Shown piece by piece: positions 51,899-59,377 of a DNA stretch of 64,000 nt. The stretch is taken from positions 49,291-113,290 of the forward strand of contig CAMVAM010000002.1 in the NCBI GenBank assembly GCA_947165465.1, written 5' to 3'. The translations under genes were made by a program, and so were the position numbers. Numbering within the stretch: position 1 is the first letter of the stretch; each line of letters opens with the position of its first letter. Source of the DNA: an uncultured Candidatus Saccharibacteria bacterium. Lineage in GTDB: Bacteria > Patescibacteriota > Saccharimonadia > Saccharimonadales > Saccharimonadaceae. The notes under the pieces were generated by a model, which worked only from the letters and a program-made list of their open reading frames with translations, was not told the origin of the DNA and did no database searches.

Positions 51899-52268
51899 TA
51901 TTTTTACCAAAATCGTTAACGGTGAGATTCCGTGCTACAAAATCTATGAAGATGAGAAAACCATGGCCTTTCTCGATATCAACCCAGAAACTCCAGGCCA
52001 CACCCTTGTCATCCCAAAGACTGAAGTCGACAAAGTCTATGAGCTAAGCGATGAAGATTTCACCGCCCTCATGAATACCGTTAAAAAACTCTCTGTTCAC
52101 ATGGAAAAGGTGCTCGGTGCTCGCACTCTCTGGAAAGTTATCGGCACCGACGTTCCGCACGCCCACGTTCATCTCCTGCCTTTCGATAAAACTTGGCACC
52201 AAGACCGCCACGTCGAGCTGACCGAGGATGAGTTTAAAGAAATCCAAAAGAAACTCGAATTAAAGTAA
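51891..52268 (+). CDS. HIT family nucleotide hydrolase
   Basis: 125 residues. IFTKIVNGEIPCYKIYEDEK, FLDINPETPGHTLVIPKTEV and the His triad HAHVHLLPF. Hint-type enzymes hydrolyse nucleoside phosphoramidates and similar compounds. Only one zinc-type Cys (PCYK) is present. It overlaps the PAP2 gene and ends in a terminator. Confidence 0.93.
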   Translation: MSSIFTKIVNGEIPCYKIYEDEKTMAFLDINPETPGHTLVIPKTEVDKVYELSDEDFTALMNTVKKLSVHMEKVLGARTLWKVIGTDVPHAHVHLLPFDKTWHQDRHVELTEDEFKEIQKKLELK

Positions 52269-52273
52269 GGAAA

Positions 52274-52300
52274 AACCCCGCGAGAAGCGGGGTTATTTAG
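52274..52300 (+). terminator. Intrinsic terminator after the HIT gene
   Basis: Stem AACCCCGC-GAGAA-GCGGGGTT then TATTTAG. Confidence 0.75.
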
Positions 52301-52316
52301 TTGTGACAATGAGGCG

Positions 52317-52562
52317 TTACGCCTCGATAATCGCGGGGATGTAGTCGGAGAAGAGAGTGGGTAGTGTCTCGACAGTGATTCTGTAGCCGAGCTCATTTTT
52401 CCGATAGTTCGGAGCGTGCGGCGTAGAGAGTGAACCTGCCTGCGGGACAAGAGTGTGCGTAATAGAGAGGATATTATAGCGACACTCACGGTTGAGCATC
52501 CAGGCCTTATTGATAGCGCCGTTAGCGCCATTCTCTTCACACGAAAGGTAATGATCGATCAT
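52317..52562 (-). CDS. Small hypothetical protein
   Basis: 81 residues (MIDHYLSCEENGANGAINKA to FSDYIPAIIEA). The start is supported by a perfect AAGGAGG about 10 nt upstream and a TATAAT box further up on the same strand. Mixed composition with WMLNRECRYNILSITHTLVP and NELGYRITVETLPTLFSDYI. No known family. It is convergent with the HIT gene and divergent from valS. Confidence 0.6.
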   Translation of the reverse strand: MIDHYLSCEENGANGAINKAWMLNRECRYNILSITHTLVPQAGSLSTPHAPNYRKNELGYRITVETLPTLFSDYIPAIIEA

Positions 52563-52708
52563 TTTTTATTCCTCCTTAAAAATGATAAGTTTGGCAAATG
52601 CCAGTCTTATTATTATAGCACACTTTGTATAAAAAGTCAATAATAATATCTGTAACTACCATACCGCCTATTCTTTTATTATCAGTAAAATTATGATATG
52701 ATAACCCT

Positions 52709-55441
52709 ATGAAAAGAGCGAGTAGTTACGAACCGGGAGACTTTGAATCAGATATTTACGCGGCTTGGGAATCCGCAGGTGTCTTCCAACCCACCATTAC
52801 TACCCTACCCGTAGACGACGACGGTAACGGTATCGATGATAGAAAAGAGGAGCTAGAAGAGAGAGATGGCTCATCTTCGCATACCTTCTCTATCGTCATG
52901 CCTCCACCAAACGCCAACGGTAATCTCCATATTGGCCACGGCCTCACCATCGCTCTCGAAGATTCTCTTACTCGCTTCTATCGCTTAAAAGGCCTTAGCT
53001 CTTGGTATATCCCTGGTGCCGACCACGCCGGTTTCGAAACCTGGGTCGTGTACGAACGCGCTCTCGAAAAAGAGGGTCACACTCGCTTTGAATTTGACCG
53101 CGACGAACTCTACTCCCGTGTCTGGAACTTCGTTGCTGAACAGCGTGGCAACATGGAACTCCAAGTTCGTGCCCTCGGCTGCTCCTGTGCTTGGGGTGAT
53201 CTCACCTTCACTCTTGATGAAAACGTCGTCGACCGCGTCTACACCACTTTTGAAAAAATGTGGAATGACGGCATGATTTATAGAGGTGAAAAGCTCGTCA
53301 ACTTCTGCCCGAAGCACCAAACCGCCTTCGCCGACATCGAAGTCGAGCACAAAGACGAAAAAGGTTCCCTTTGGGATATCGCCTACACCTATGACGGTGG
53401 CGAAATTATTGTTTCTACTACCCGCCCAGAAACGCTCTTTGGTGATACCGCTGTTGCAGTAAACCCAGAGGACAAGCGCTACGAAAAACTCGTCGGAAAA
53501 ACTGTCCACTTACCTCTTACCGACCGCGAAATTCCAGTCATTACCGATGAGCACGCTGACATGGAATATGGCACCGGCGCCGTCAAGATTACTCCGGCCC
53601 ACGACTTCGACGATTTCGAAGTTGGCAATCGTCATAATCTCGAGCGCATCCAAGTTATCGCCGAAAACGGCACCATGATTAACGTCCCAGAGAAATACGA
53701 TGGCCTTACCACCGAAGAATGCCGCAAACAGGTTCTAAAAGATCTCGAAAAAGAAGGCCTCCTAAGAGGTGAGAAAAAGATTGTCCACTCTGTCGCACAC
53801 TGCTACAAATGTGGCACCACCATCGAGCCAACCCTGAAGGAACAGTGGTTTATCGATGTTAAAAAGCTCGCCGCCGAAGCCATCAAACACCTCGAAGCCG
53901 GCGAAATCAAATTCTACCCAGAAAGCAAGCAAAAGGTTTTGATTAACTATCTCGAGAATCTTAAAGACTGGAACATTTCCCGTCAGATTCCTTGGGGTAT
54001 CGCTATTCCGATGTTTAAGAAGGTCACCCTCGAGGCCACTGCTGCCCCAGAATGGGTTTTCGACCGCCGTGTTAACCTCAAAGAGATTGAAATCGCTGGC
54101 GTCAAATACGTCCGCGATGAAGACACCTTCGACACGTGGTTCTCTTCCGCCCACTGGCCAATCGTTTGTACAAACTGGACCGAAGGCGTGTTTAATCCGT
54201 ACTATCCGCTTAACGTCATGGAAACCGGCGCAGATATTCTCTTCGCCTGGGTTGCCCGCATGATTATGATGGGCGTTTACGTCACCGGTCAGGTACCGTT
54301 TAAAGAGGTCTACCTCCACGGTCTCGTCCTCGATGCTCATGGTAAAAAGATGAGTAAATCCAAGGGTAATGTGATTAACCCAATGGAACTCGTCGCGAAA
54401 TACGGCTCCGACGCTTTCCGTCTTGGTATTCTCCGAGGCCGTTCCGCCGGCATGAACCAAGCCTTCTCCGAAAACTCGGTTATCGCCGGCCGCAACCTCT
54501 GCAACAAACTCTGGAACATCTCAAACTTCATCCAAACAGTTGTAGATGAGAGCGAGGGAGACACTGCTCGAGGGCTTTCGGAGGTTACGACCGAGAATGA
54601 GGGCGTGAGCCCCGTAACGACGGGCGGGAGCGACCCGTCCCGAGAGAGTGTCGACTCGCTCGACTATACCACCGACCACATGGGTGAAGACTGGATCTGC
54701 CGCGAGCTTACCTCCTGTCTGTCTCAAATTGCCGACGACATGAAATCCTACCGCTTCGCCGAGGCCGTCGAAACCCTTTACCAGACCATCTGGGACAAGT
54801 ACGCCGACTGGTTCATCGAAAGTCAAAAACTCTACCGCAATGTCAACCTCTTAAAGAAGACTCTCGAGACTATTCTTATCGCTCTCCATCCGTTCGCACC
54901 ATTCGTAACAGAGGCGATTTGGCAGAATCTCAGCTGGACCGACGGTTTTGTGATTAACGCTAAATGGCCAGAAGAGCTCAAATTTGACGAAATTTCGGCC
55001 GAGCAGTTCGAAAACATAAGAATTATCGTGTCGGAGGTTAGAGCCACCTTACAGGCCCTTCCAGGCACCAATAACGCGAAAAAATATGGCTTGTTGTACG
55101 GCGAAGATGCGCTCGTGGAGGATAATGCCGAACTAATCCGCATCCTCACAAAGGTCCCTACTATCAATGCCACTAACGGCTCTCCAAAAGGCCTCCGCGT
55201 ACCGGTTGCTAATCATGAAATCTATTTGGATGTCCCAGAGAAAGTTATCAAAGAGTACAAAGACACCCTTACCGAAAAGATTCTCTCTGTTGGAAAAGAG
55301 CTTGATTCCCTGAACGCCCGCATGGCTAATCCAAGCTACGTCGAGCGCGCACCGGAGCATCTTGTGAAAGAAACCAAAGAATTAATTGCAGAGAAAGAGC
55401 GCCTCATTTCACGCCTCAAACAAGAACTCGAACTCATCTAG
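52709..55441 (+). CDS. valS: Valyl-tRNA synthetase with in-frame repeat insertion
   Basis: 910 residues. Class I motifs: NANGNLHIGHGLTIALEDSL (HIGH) and KKMSKSKGNVINPMEL (KMSKS). An editing domain with STTRPETLFGDTAVAVNP, WNISRQIPWGIAIP, anticodon-binding helices and a C-terminal coiled coil (ELDSLNARMANPSYVERAPE). Tail and editing domain support ValRS. In the anticodon-binding region, between WNISNFIQTVVDE and TTDHMGEDWICREL, lies the repeat-encoded segment RGLSEVTTENEGVSPVTTGG-SDPSRE (DNA 54567-54646), absent from normal ValRS. TATGAT 6 nt before ATG suggests a leaderless mRNA. Confidence 0.96.
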   Translation: MKRASSYEPGDFESDIYAAWESAGVFQPTITTLPVDDDGNGIDDRKEELEERDGSSSHTFSIVMPPPNANGNLHIGHGLTIALEDSLTRFYRLKGLSSWYIPGADHAGFETWVVYERALEKEGHTRFEFDRDELYSRVWNFVAEQRGNMELQVRALGCSCAWGDLTFTLDENVVDRVYTTFEKMWNDGMIYRGEKLVNFCPKHQTAFADIEVEHKDEKGSLWDIAYTYDGGEIIVSTTRPETLFGDTAVAVNPEDKRYEKLVGKTVHLPLTDREIPVITDEHADMEYGTGAVKITPAHDFDDFEVGNRHNLERIQVIAENGTMINVPEKYDGLTTEECRKQVLKDLEKEGLLRGEKKIVHSVAHCYKCGTTIEPTLKEQWFIDVKKLAAEAIKHLEAGEIKFYPESKQKVLINYLENLKDWNISRQIPWGIAIPMFKKVTLEATAAPEWVFDRRVNLKEIEIAGVKYVRDEDTFDTWFSSAHWPIVCTNWTEGVFNPYYPLNVMETGADILFAWVARMIMMGVYVTGQVPFKEVYLHGLVLDAHGKKMSKSKGNVINPMELVAKYGSDAFRLGILRGRSAGMNQAFSENSVIAGRNLCNKLWNISNFIQTVVDESEGDTARGLSEVTTENEGVSPVTTGGSDPSRESVDSLDYTTDHMGEDWICRELTSCLSQIADDMKSYRFAEAVETLYQTIWDKYADWFIESQKLYRNVNLLKKTLETILIALHPFAPFVTEAIWQNLSWTDGFVINAKWPEELKFDEISAEQFENIRIIVSEVRATLQALPGTNNAKKYGLLYGEDALVEDNAELIRILTKVPTINATNGSPKGLRVPVANHEIYLDVPEKVIKEYKDTLTEKILSVGKELDSLNARMANPSYVERAPEHLVKETKELIAEKERLISRLKQELELI
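54567..54646 (+). repeat. Coding palindromic element, family 2, inside valS
   Basis: 80 bp differing from the FemAB copy (58944-59023) at only two positions. It can fold: GTTACG / CGTAAC enclosing GGGC-GTGA-GCCC, then GACGGG / CCCGTC. Flanking arms GAGCGA..GACACT (from 54551) and AGTGTC..TCGCTC (to about 54661) are complementary and specific to this locus. Confidence 0.93.
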
Positions 55442-55443
55442 TA

Positions 55444-55472
55444 TTGACAAAATATAAGCATTATGATATAAT
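55444..55472 (+). promoter_or_regulatory. Consensus sigma70 promoter with structured leader
   Basis: TTGACA (55444-55449), 17-nt spacer, TATAAT (55467-55472). The leader of about 54 nt can pair TTGTGG with CCACAA before the GTAGGTGA ribosome site of the gene at 55533. Confidence 0.75.
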
Positions 55473-55532
55473 GGTCATAGTTGTGGCGAGGAATACCTCT
55501 TAATTTCTTACAACCACAAAGTAGGTGACAAT

Positions 55533-55784
55533 ATGGAGCCTAAATACCTTTCCCATCGTATAACTACGGTGGTTCGCGATGAGTTTGATGTGCCTAGATT
55601 TTATATCAGCACATCTTACTGTCGCGAAGGGTTCTCTGGGTTTGATCCAGAGTGGGAGACTATAGTCTTCCGTTATGAAGCAGGCGAGGTAAACTATTTT
55701 GATGAATTAGAGCAGTTTAGGGATAAAACCCAAAAACAAGCTCTAATTAATCATGCATGGTGTATCGAAAGATATACTATGTAG
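55533..55784 (+). CDS. Small hypothetical protein
   Basis: 83 residues, soluble, acidic/aromatic (FYISTSYCREGFSGFDPEWE, TIVFRYEAGEVNYFDELEQF). A consensus promoter and a leader with a GGTG ribosome site support expression. The 22-nt hairpin GGCTGCCAC-ACCT-GTGGCAGCC at 55796-55817 follows but lacks a T run. Function unknown. Confidence 0.6.
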   Translation: MEPKYLSHRITTVVRDEFDVPRFYISTSYCREGFSGFDPEWETIVFRYEAGEVNYFDELEQFRDKTQKQALINHAWCIERYTM

Positions 55785-55856
55785 TTTACCCCATCGGCTG
55801 CCACACCTGTGGCAGCCAGCTTCATAAAACCCGAGAAATAGTATTTAGTGCTTCAC

Positions 55857-56102
55857 TTATCCATACCCCGGGCTATCTGCCCGGGGATTTTTGATTCCCC
55901 ATTTGTTATATTTATCCAGATTAAACAGCGGCCTCTTCCCTTCGTCAATTACGGCCTGGGCCTTTTTCACAAGTTTTTCCACTCCGGCTTCCGATGATGC
56001 AGAGCCAATGTGCTCCGTCCGGACCACTTTTCCCTGTTCCTTGTAGCACACCTGCACGCCCGTTGCGCCGGAAGTCGTTTTGAATTTTCGGATAAATGCC
56101 AT
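55857..56102 (-). pseudogene. IS1634-type transposase N-terminal fragment
   Basis: 81 codons from ATG 56102 (MAFIRKFKTTSGATGVQVCY, KEQGKVVRTEHIGSASSEAG). This closely resembles the start of IS1634/IS4-group transposases (xxFIRKxKTKSGATAVQ...EHIGSAHxEAE), proteins of about 450-550 residues. The catalytic DDE domain is absent. The frame ends in a hairpin CCCCGGGC-TATCT-GCCCGGGG (55866-55886) rather than transposase sequence. TACAAT 6 nt before ATG looks like a preserved leaderless promoter, so a short peptide may still be made. Confidence 0.75.
55866..55892 (+). terminator. Strong hairpin with T run, plus-strand terminator
   Basis: 8-bp GC stem CCCCGGGC / GCCCGGGG, loop TATCT, then ATTTTTG. 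Likely ends the transcript of the gene at 55533; it also forms the last codons of the transposase fragment. Confidence 0.75.
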
Positions 56103-56436
56103 ACCCACATTGTAGCACATCTTAAAAGCAATTCCCTGCGCAGTTCGCGCACGAGGCAAGATTTTTACACACAAATTCCCTATGCTTTTCCACAGAAACC
56201 ATAAGAACAATTCAACTAATTCCCTTATGTCTAGCAACCCATGATGCTAGCATCCCGACTTGACAAACAAAAAAGCTTCCGCTAAAATCAGGGTAACAAC
56301 TGTGCAGAGTGGGGTGCAGTTGGGAGAAAAAACACCGACTTGAGAGTAAAAGCCGGGATTTCTGCATGCGAAACCATAAAAGGAATGACGTGTCAATTAA
56401 ATTCACGTCATTAAAGATTGTGCTATAATGAAAAAT
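56103..56436. other. 334-bp intergenic region with promoter and palindromes, no gene
   Basis: Contains a consensus promoter TTGACA (56260-56265), 17-nt spacer, TAAAAT (56283-56288) with no credible frame after it. The imperfect palindrome AACTGTGCA..TGCAGTT lies near 56298-56321, and a perfect 9-bp inverted repeat AATGACGTG / CACGTCATT is at 56384-56412. TATAAT (56424-56429) precedes the FemAB gene by 7 nt. It may be IS debris or encode a small RNA. Confidence 0.5.
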
Positions 56437-57357
56437 ATGAAAATTCCAATCACACAGAGCAGGGAATGGCAGAAGCTGCAAAATGATCTAAAAGAATCGA
56501 GCTTCCTCGAGGAAAATGAACATTTTTACTACCTTGCTATTAAGAAATCGACCCCTGTTGGAAACTATCTTTACTTGCCGTATGGACCCGTTTTAGAAGA
56601 GAAGAGCGATTTTAAGGCCGCCCTTAAATCCCTAGAAGAATTAGCTGAAAAAGAAAACTGTATTTTTGTCCGCATCGAGCCGCAAATCCCAGATTTAAAG
56701 TTGCCAACAAACGCCAAAAAATCGAAAGATTTAAGTCCAAAAGAGACCTGGATGCTTGATTTAACAGGGAACGAAGACGAATTGAAGTCGAAACTCCCAT
56801 CACGCCTACTCCGCTACTATAAAGGTCACGAAAACAAGGGCATTAAGATTGAAACTAGCAAAAACCCAAGCGATATTCATTATCTGTTGGATCTTCAAAA
56901 AGCCCTCGCCGACAAAAAGGGAATCAACACCTTCTCGGAGCATTATTTAGAAACCGAACTAAAGCAGGATTTCGCGACACTATATCTTGTAAAATATACC
57001 GACGAAGAAACCAAAAAGACCGAAATTGTCGCTGCCGGCCTTGTTTTTGACTATGAAGATACCAGATATAATCTCCAGGGCGCCCAAAACGACACCGGCC
57101 GCTCGCTTCACGCTACCGGCATTCTCACCATTCAGCTAATCATGGATGCCTATAAAGACGGCAAAAAACTCTTCGATTTCTGGGGAATCGCCCCTGAAGG
57201 TGCTCCAAAAGATCACCCATGGGCCGGCTTTACTAATTTCAAGAAAACCTTCGCCGGCTACGAAGTAGATTATGTCGGCACCTACGACATCGTTTTGAAA
57301 CCATCAAAGTACAAACTCTACAAACTTCTTCGCTCCGCCCGTAGACACATTGGCTAA
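56437..57357 (+). CDS. FemAB-like peptidoglycan interpeptide-bridge aminoacyltransferase
   Basis: 306 residues from ATG 56437, 7 nt after TATAAT; the upstream in-frame ATG overlaps the -10 box. FemX/GNAT-fold pattern: NYLYLPYGPVLEEKSDFKAA, FVRIEPQIPDLKLPTNAKKS, PKETWMLDLTGNEDELKSKL, LFDFWGIAPEGAPKDHPWAG, FTNFKKTFAGYEVDYVGTYD. The end WGI...FKKxFGG is typical of the family. FemAB enzymes use aminoacyl-tRNA to add residues to lipid II. Paired with a second FemAB gene at 58145. Confidence 0.88.
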   Translation: MKIPITQSREWQKLQNDLKESSFLEENEHFYYLAIKKSTPVGNYLYLPYGPVLEEKSDFKAALKSLEELAEKENCIFVRIEPQIPDLKLPTNAKKSKDLSPKETWMLDLTGNEDELKSKLPSRLLRYYKGHENKGIKIETSKNPSDIHYLLDLQKALADKKGINTFSEHYLETELKQDFATLYLVKYTDEETKKTEIVAAGLVFDYEDTRYNLQGAQNDTGRSLHATGILTIQLIMDAYKDGKKLFDFWGIAPEGAPKDHPWAGFTNFKKTFAGYEVDYVGTYDIVLKPSKYKLYKLLRSARRHIG

Positions 57358-57380
57358 TCGATTCGTGTTATAATGTGCTT

Positions 57381-58121
57381 ATGGAAAGACCATATTTAGC
57401 ACAACGAAATCACAATATAAAAGAAAAAAGTGCCATGTTTATTGTGGCTCTATCTTTATTGATGCCACTCTTAGTTATTAAACCAACAAATGCCTCCTGC
57501 TACGGAAGGTTATTTGCTGATGAAAAGTATTACGGCTGTTCAGATGATAATCCGTGGTTGGGCGAAGAAGCCCCAAAAGGTATCACTGTTAGTATCGCAA
57601 ACAAGAAGATAACACTCAATAATTATAACGGAGGACCAATTGGTATCACCTCGAATGATTACGGATTTGATGGAAATTACGAAATTGAGTTGATCGGCGA
57701 AAATACAATAACTTCAAGCATAATTACGGATTCTAGCTCAGCAATTTACAACGAAAACGTATCATTCTTAAATATGTCCCCAGTTTTTACTGGAACGGGC
57801 ACACTCAAAATCGTAAATGCTTCAATCCCTTTTTACAATGAAGACAACGGAAACAATAAGATGTCTATTACAATTGTAAGCGGAGAGGCAGCAAAGAAAA
57901 CAGAAGATAAAACAGAGGTCGAAGCAGGACTTAGTGATACAAAAAAAGAAGGTCCAAATCCAACTACGTCCTTCTTCGAAACTGCCCCAGGACTCGCACT
58001 CCTGATTGCGGTTCCGAGCATTCTTGTTATCATCATTATCATTTTATCAATTGCCTTAGCAAGAAAACCAGCTAAACATATTTCAATAGCAGAAAACGAA
58101 AACACTCCAGATATGCACTAA
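57381..58121 (+). CDS. Surface protein with signal sequence and C-terminal TM anchor, unknown
   Basis: 246 residues from ATG 57381, where TATAAT is exactly 6 nt upstream. Hydrophobic N-terminal segment AMFIVALSLLMPLLVIKPTN, then an extracytoplasmic Asn/Ile/Thr-rich beta domain (VSIANKKITLNNYNGGPIGI; NYEIELIGENTITSSIITDS), a Lys/Glu linker and a TM (GLALLIAVPSILVIIIIILS) with a short basic tail. The repeated beta segments suggest a beta-helix-like or carbohydrate-binding fold. It lies between two FemAB genes, so it may have a role in the wall. Confidence 0.6.
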   Translation: MERPYLAQRNHNIKEKSAMFIVALSLLMPLLVIKPTNASCYGRLFADEKYYGCSDDNPWLGEEAPKGITVSIANKKITLNNYNGGPIGITSNDYGFDGNYEIELIGENTITSSIITDSSSAIYNENVSFLNMSPVFTGTGTLKIVNASIPFYNEDNGNNKMSITIVSGEAAKKTEDKTEVEAGLSDTKKEGPNPTTSFFETAPGLALLIAVPSILVIIIIILSIALARKPAKHISIAENENTPDMH

Positions 58122-58144
58122 CCAACTTGTGCTATAATTGAGCT

Positions 58145-59359
58145 ATGAAATTTGAAGAAATCACCGCCGAAGAATTTCGCGCATATGCTAATAACAGCCC
58201 ATATAAATCTTTCATGCAGACCCCAGAAATCGCGTCTCTTCGCGAGAAATCCGGCTGGACATCTCACTATGTTGCAGTAAAAAAGGATGGTGAGACTCTC
58301 GCCGCGTCCCTTCTTGTCTCTAAACCGGCCTTCATGAAAAAGCTCTATTTCTACGCTCCCGGCGGCCCACTTCTAGATCTTGAAGACACAAAACTCGTTA
58401 ATTTCTTCTTTGAAAACCTGAAATCCTACATTAAATCGAAAAACGGCTATCTCCTTCATATCGACCCATATTACGAACTCGTCGAACGCGACCGCGATGG
58501 CCTCCCGGTCGAAGGCGGATTTAATCGCAAAAAAGCCCTAAAAAATCTTGAAGATCTCGGTTTTAAAGAGATGAAAAACGCCTCTCAGCCGAAATATCTC
58601 TTTGTCAAACCAATCGAAACCCGAACAGAAACCGAACTAATGGAGAGCTTTAAGAGAAACACCCGTAATCACATCCGAAAAGCCGAAAAGATGGGCGTGA
58701 CTATCCGTGAACTAAAAAGGGAAGAACTCGACAAATTTAAAGCCATCACCGAATCTACCTCTGAGCGCCGCAACTTTACCGACAAACCTCTCTCTTACTA
58801 CGAAACCATGTATGACCTCTTCCACGACCGCGGTGAAGTGAAATTCATAGTAGCGGAAGCAGTTATAACCGAAGATGGCACAACTCGAGGGCTTTCGGAG
58901 ATTACGCCCGAGAATGGTACTTTTGAGCCCGAAGATGGCACAACTCGAGGGCTTTCGGAGGTTACGACCGAGAATGAGGGCGCGAGCCCCGTAACGACGG
59001 GCGCGAGCGACCCGTCCCGAGAGTGTGCCATCTCGGGCACACCTACCGTTCTTTCCGCCGCCATGTTCATGACCTATGGCCGCGAAGTCATCTACCTCTT
59101 TTCCGGTTCCGACCAGCAGTACATGCGTGACTACAACGCCCAATATCTCATTCAGTACCACATGATTAAATTCGCCGCCGAAAACAATTTCGACGTCTAT
59201 AACTTCTACGGCATCAACGGCCTCCCAGATGAAAACTCCAAAGATTACGGCATCTACGAATTTAAAAAAGGCTTTGGCGGCCACGTCGTCGAGCTCATCG
59301 GCTCATTCGAACTATCTCTCAGCAAAACCTACACACTCGCCAAGAAAATCCGCCATTAA
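58145..59359 (+). CDS. FemAB-like aminoacyltransferase with in-frame repeat insertion
   Basis: 404 residues; TATAAT 6 nt before ATG (leaderless). FemAB/FemX motifs: FMQTPEIASLREKSGWTSHY, KLYFYAPGGPLLDLEDTKLV, LLHIDPYYELVERDRDG, ELMESFKRNTRNHIRKAEKM, YNFYGINGLPDENSKDYGIY, EFKKGFGGHVVELIG. Residues about 240-300 are a repeat-encoded insertion between two beta strands of the second GNAT domain: a half copy (EDGTTRGLSEITPENG) and a full copy (EDGTTRGLSEVTTENEGASP then VTTGASDPSRE). Without it the protein is about 340 residues, the family norm. Confidence 0.9.
   Translation: MKFEEITAEEFRAYANNSPYKSFMQTPEIASLREKSGWTSHYVAVKKDGETLAASLLVSKPAFMKKLYFYAPGGPLLDLEDTKLVNFFFENLKSYIKSKNGYLLHIDPYYELVERDRDGLPVEGGFNRKKALKNLEDLGFKEMKNASQPKYLFVKPIETRTETELMESFKRNTRNHIRKAEKMGVTIRELKREELDKFKAITESTSERRNFTDKPLSYYETMYDLFHDRGEVKFIVAEAVITEDGTTRGLSEITPENGTFEPEDGTTRGLSEVTTENEGASPVTTGASDPSRECAISGTPTVLSAAMFMTYGREVIYLFSGSDQQYMRDYNAQYLIQYHMIKFAAENNFDVYNFYGINGLPDENSKDYGIYEFKKGFGGHVVELIGSFELSLSKTYTLAKKIRH
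58869..59037 (+). repeat. Coding palindromic element, family 2, inside the FemAB gene (half plus full copy)
   Basis: Full element 58928-59037: arms CCCGAAGATGGCACAACTCG.. and CCCGAGAGTGTGCCATCTCG.. are nearly perfect complements. Core 58944-59023 is 78/80 identical to valS. A partial direct copy at 58869-58915 lies exactly 60 bp (20 codons) upstream, keeping the frame. Confidence 0.93.
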
Positions 59360-59377
59360 TGCTATAATTGGCTTATC

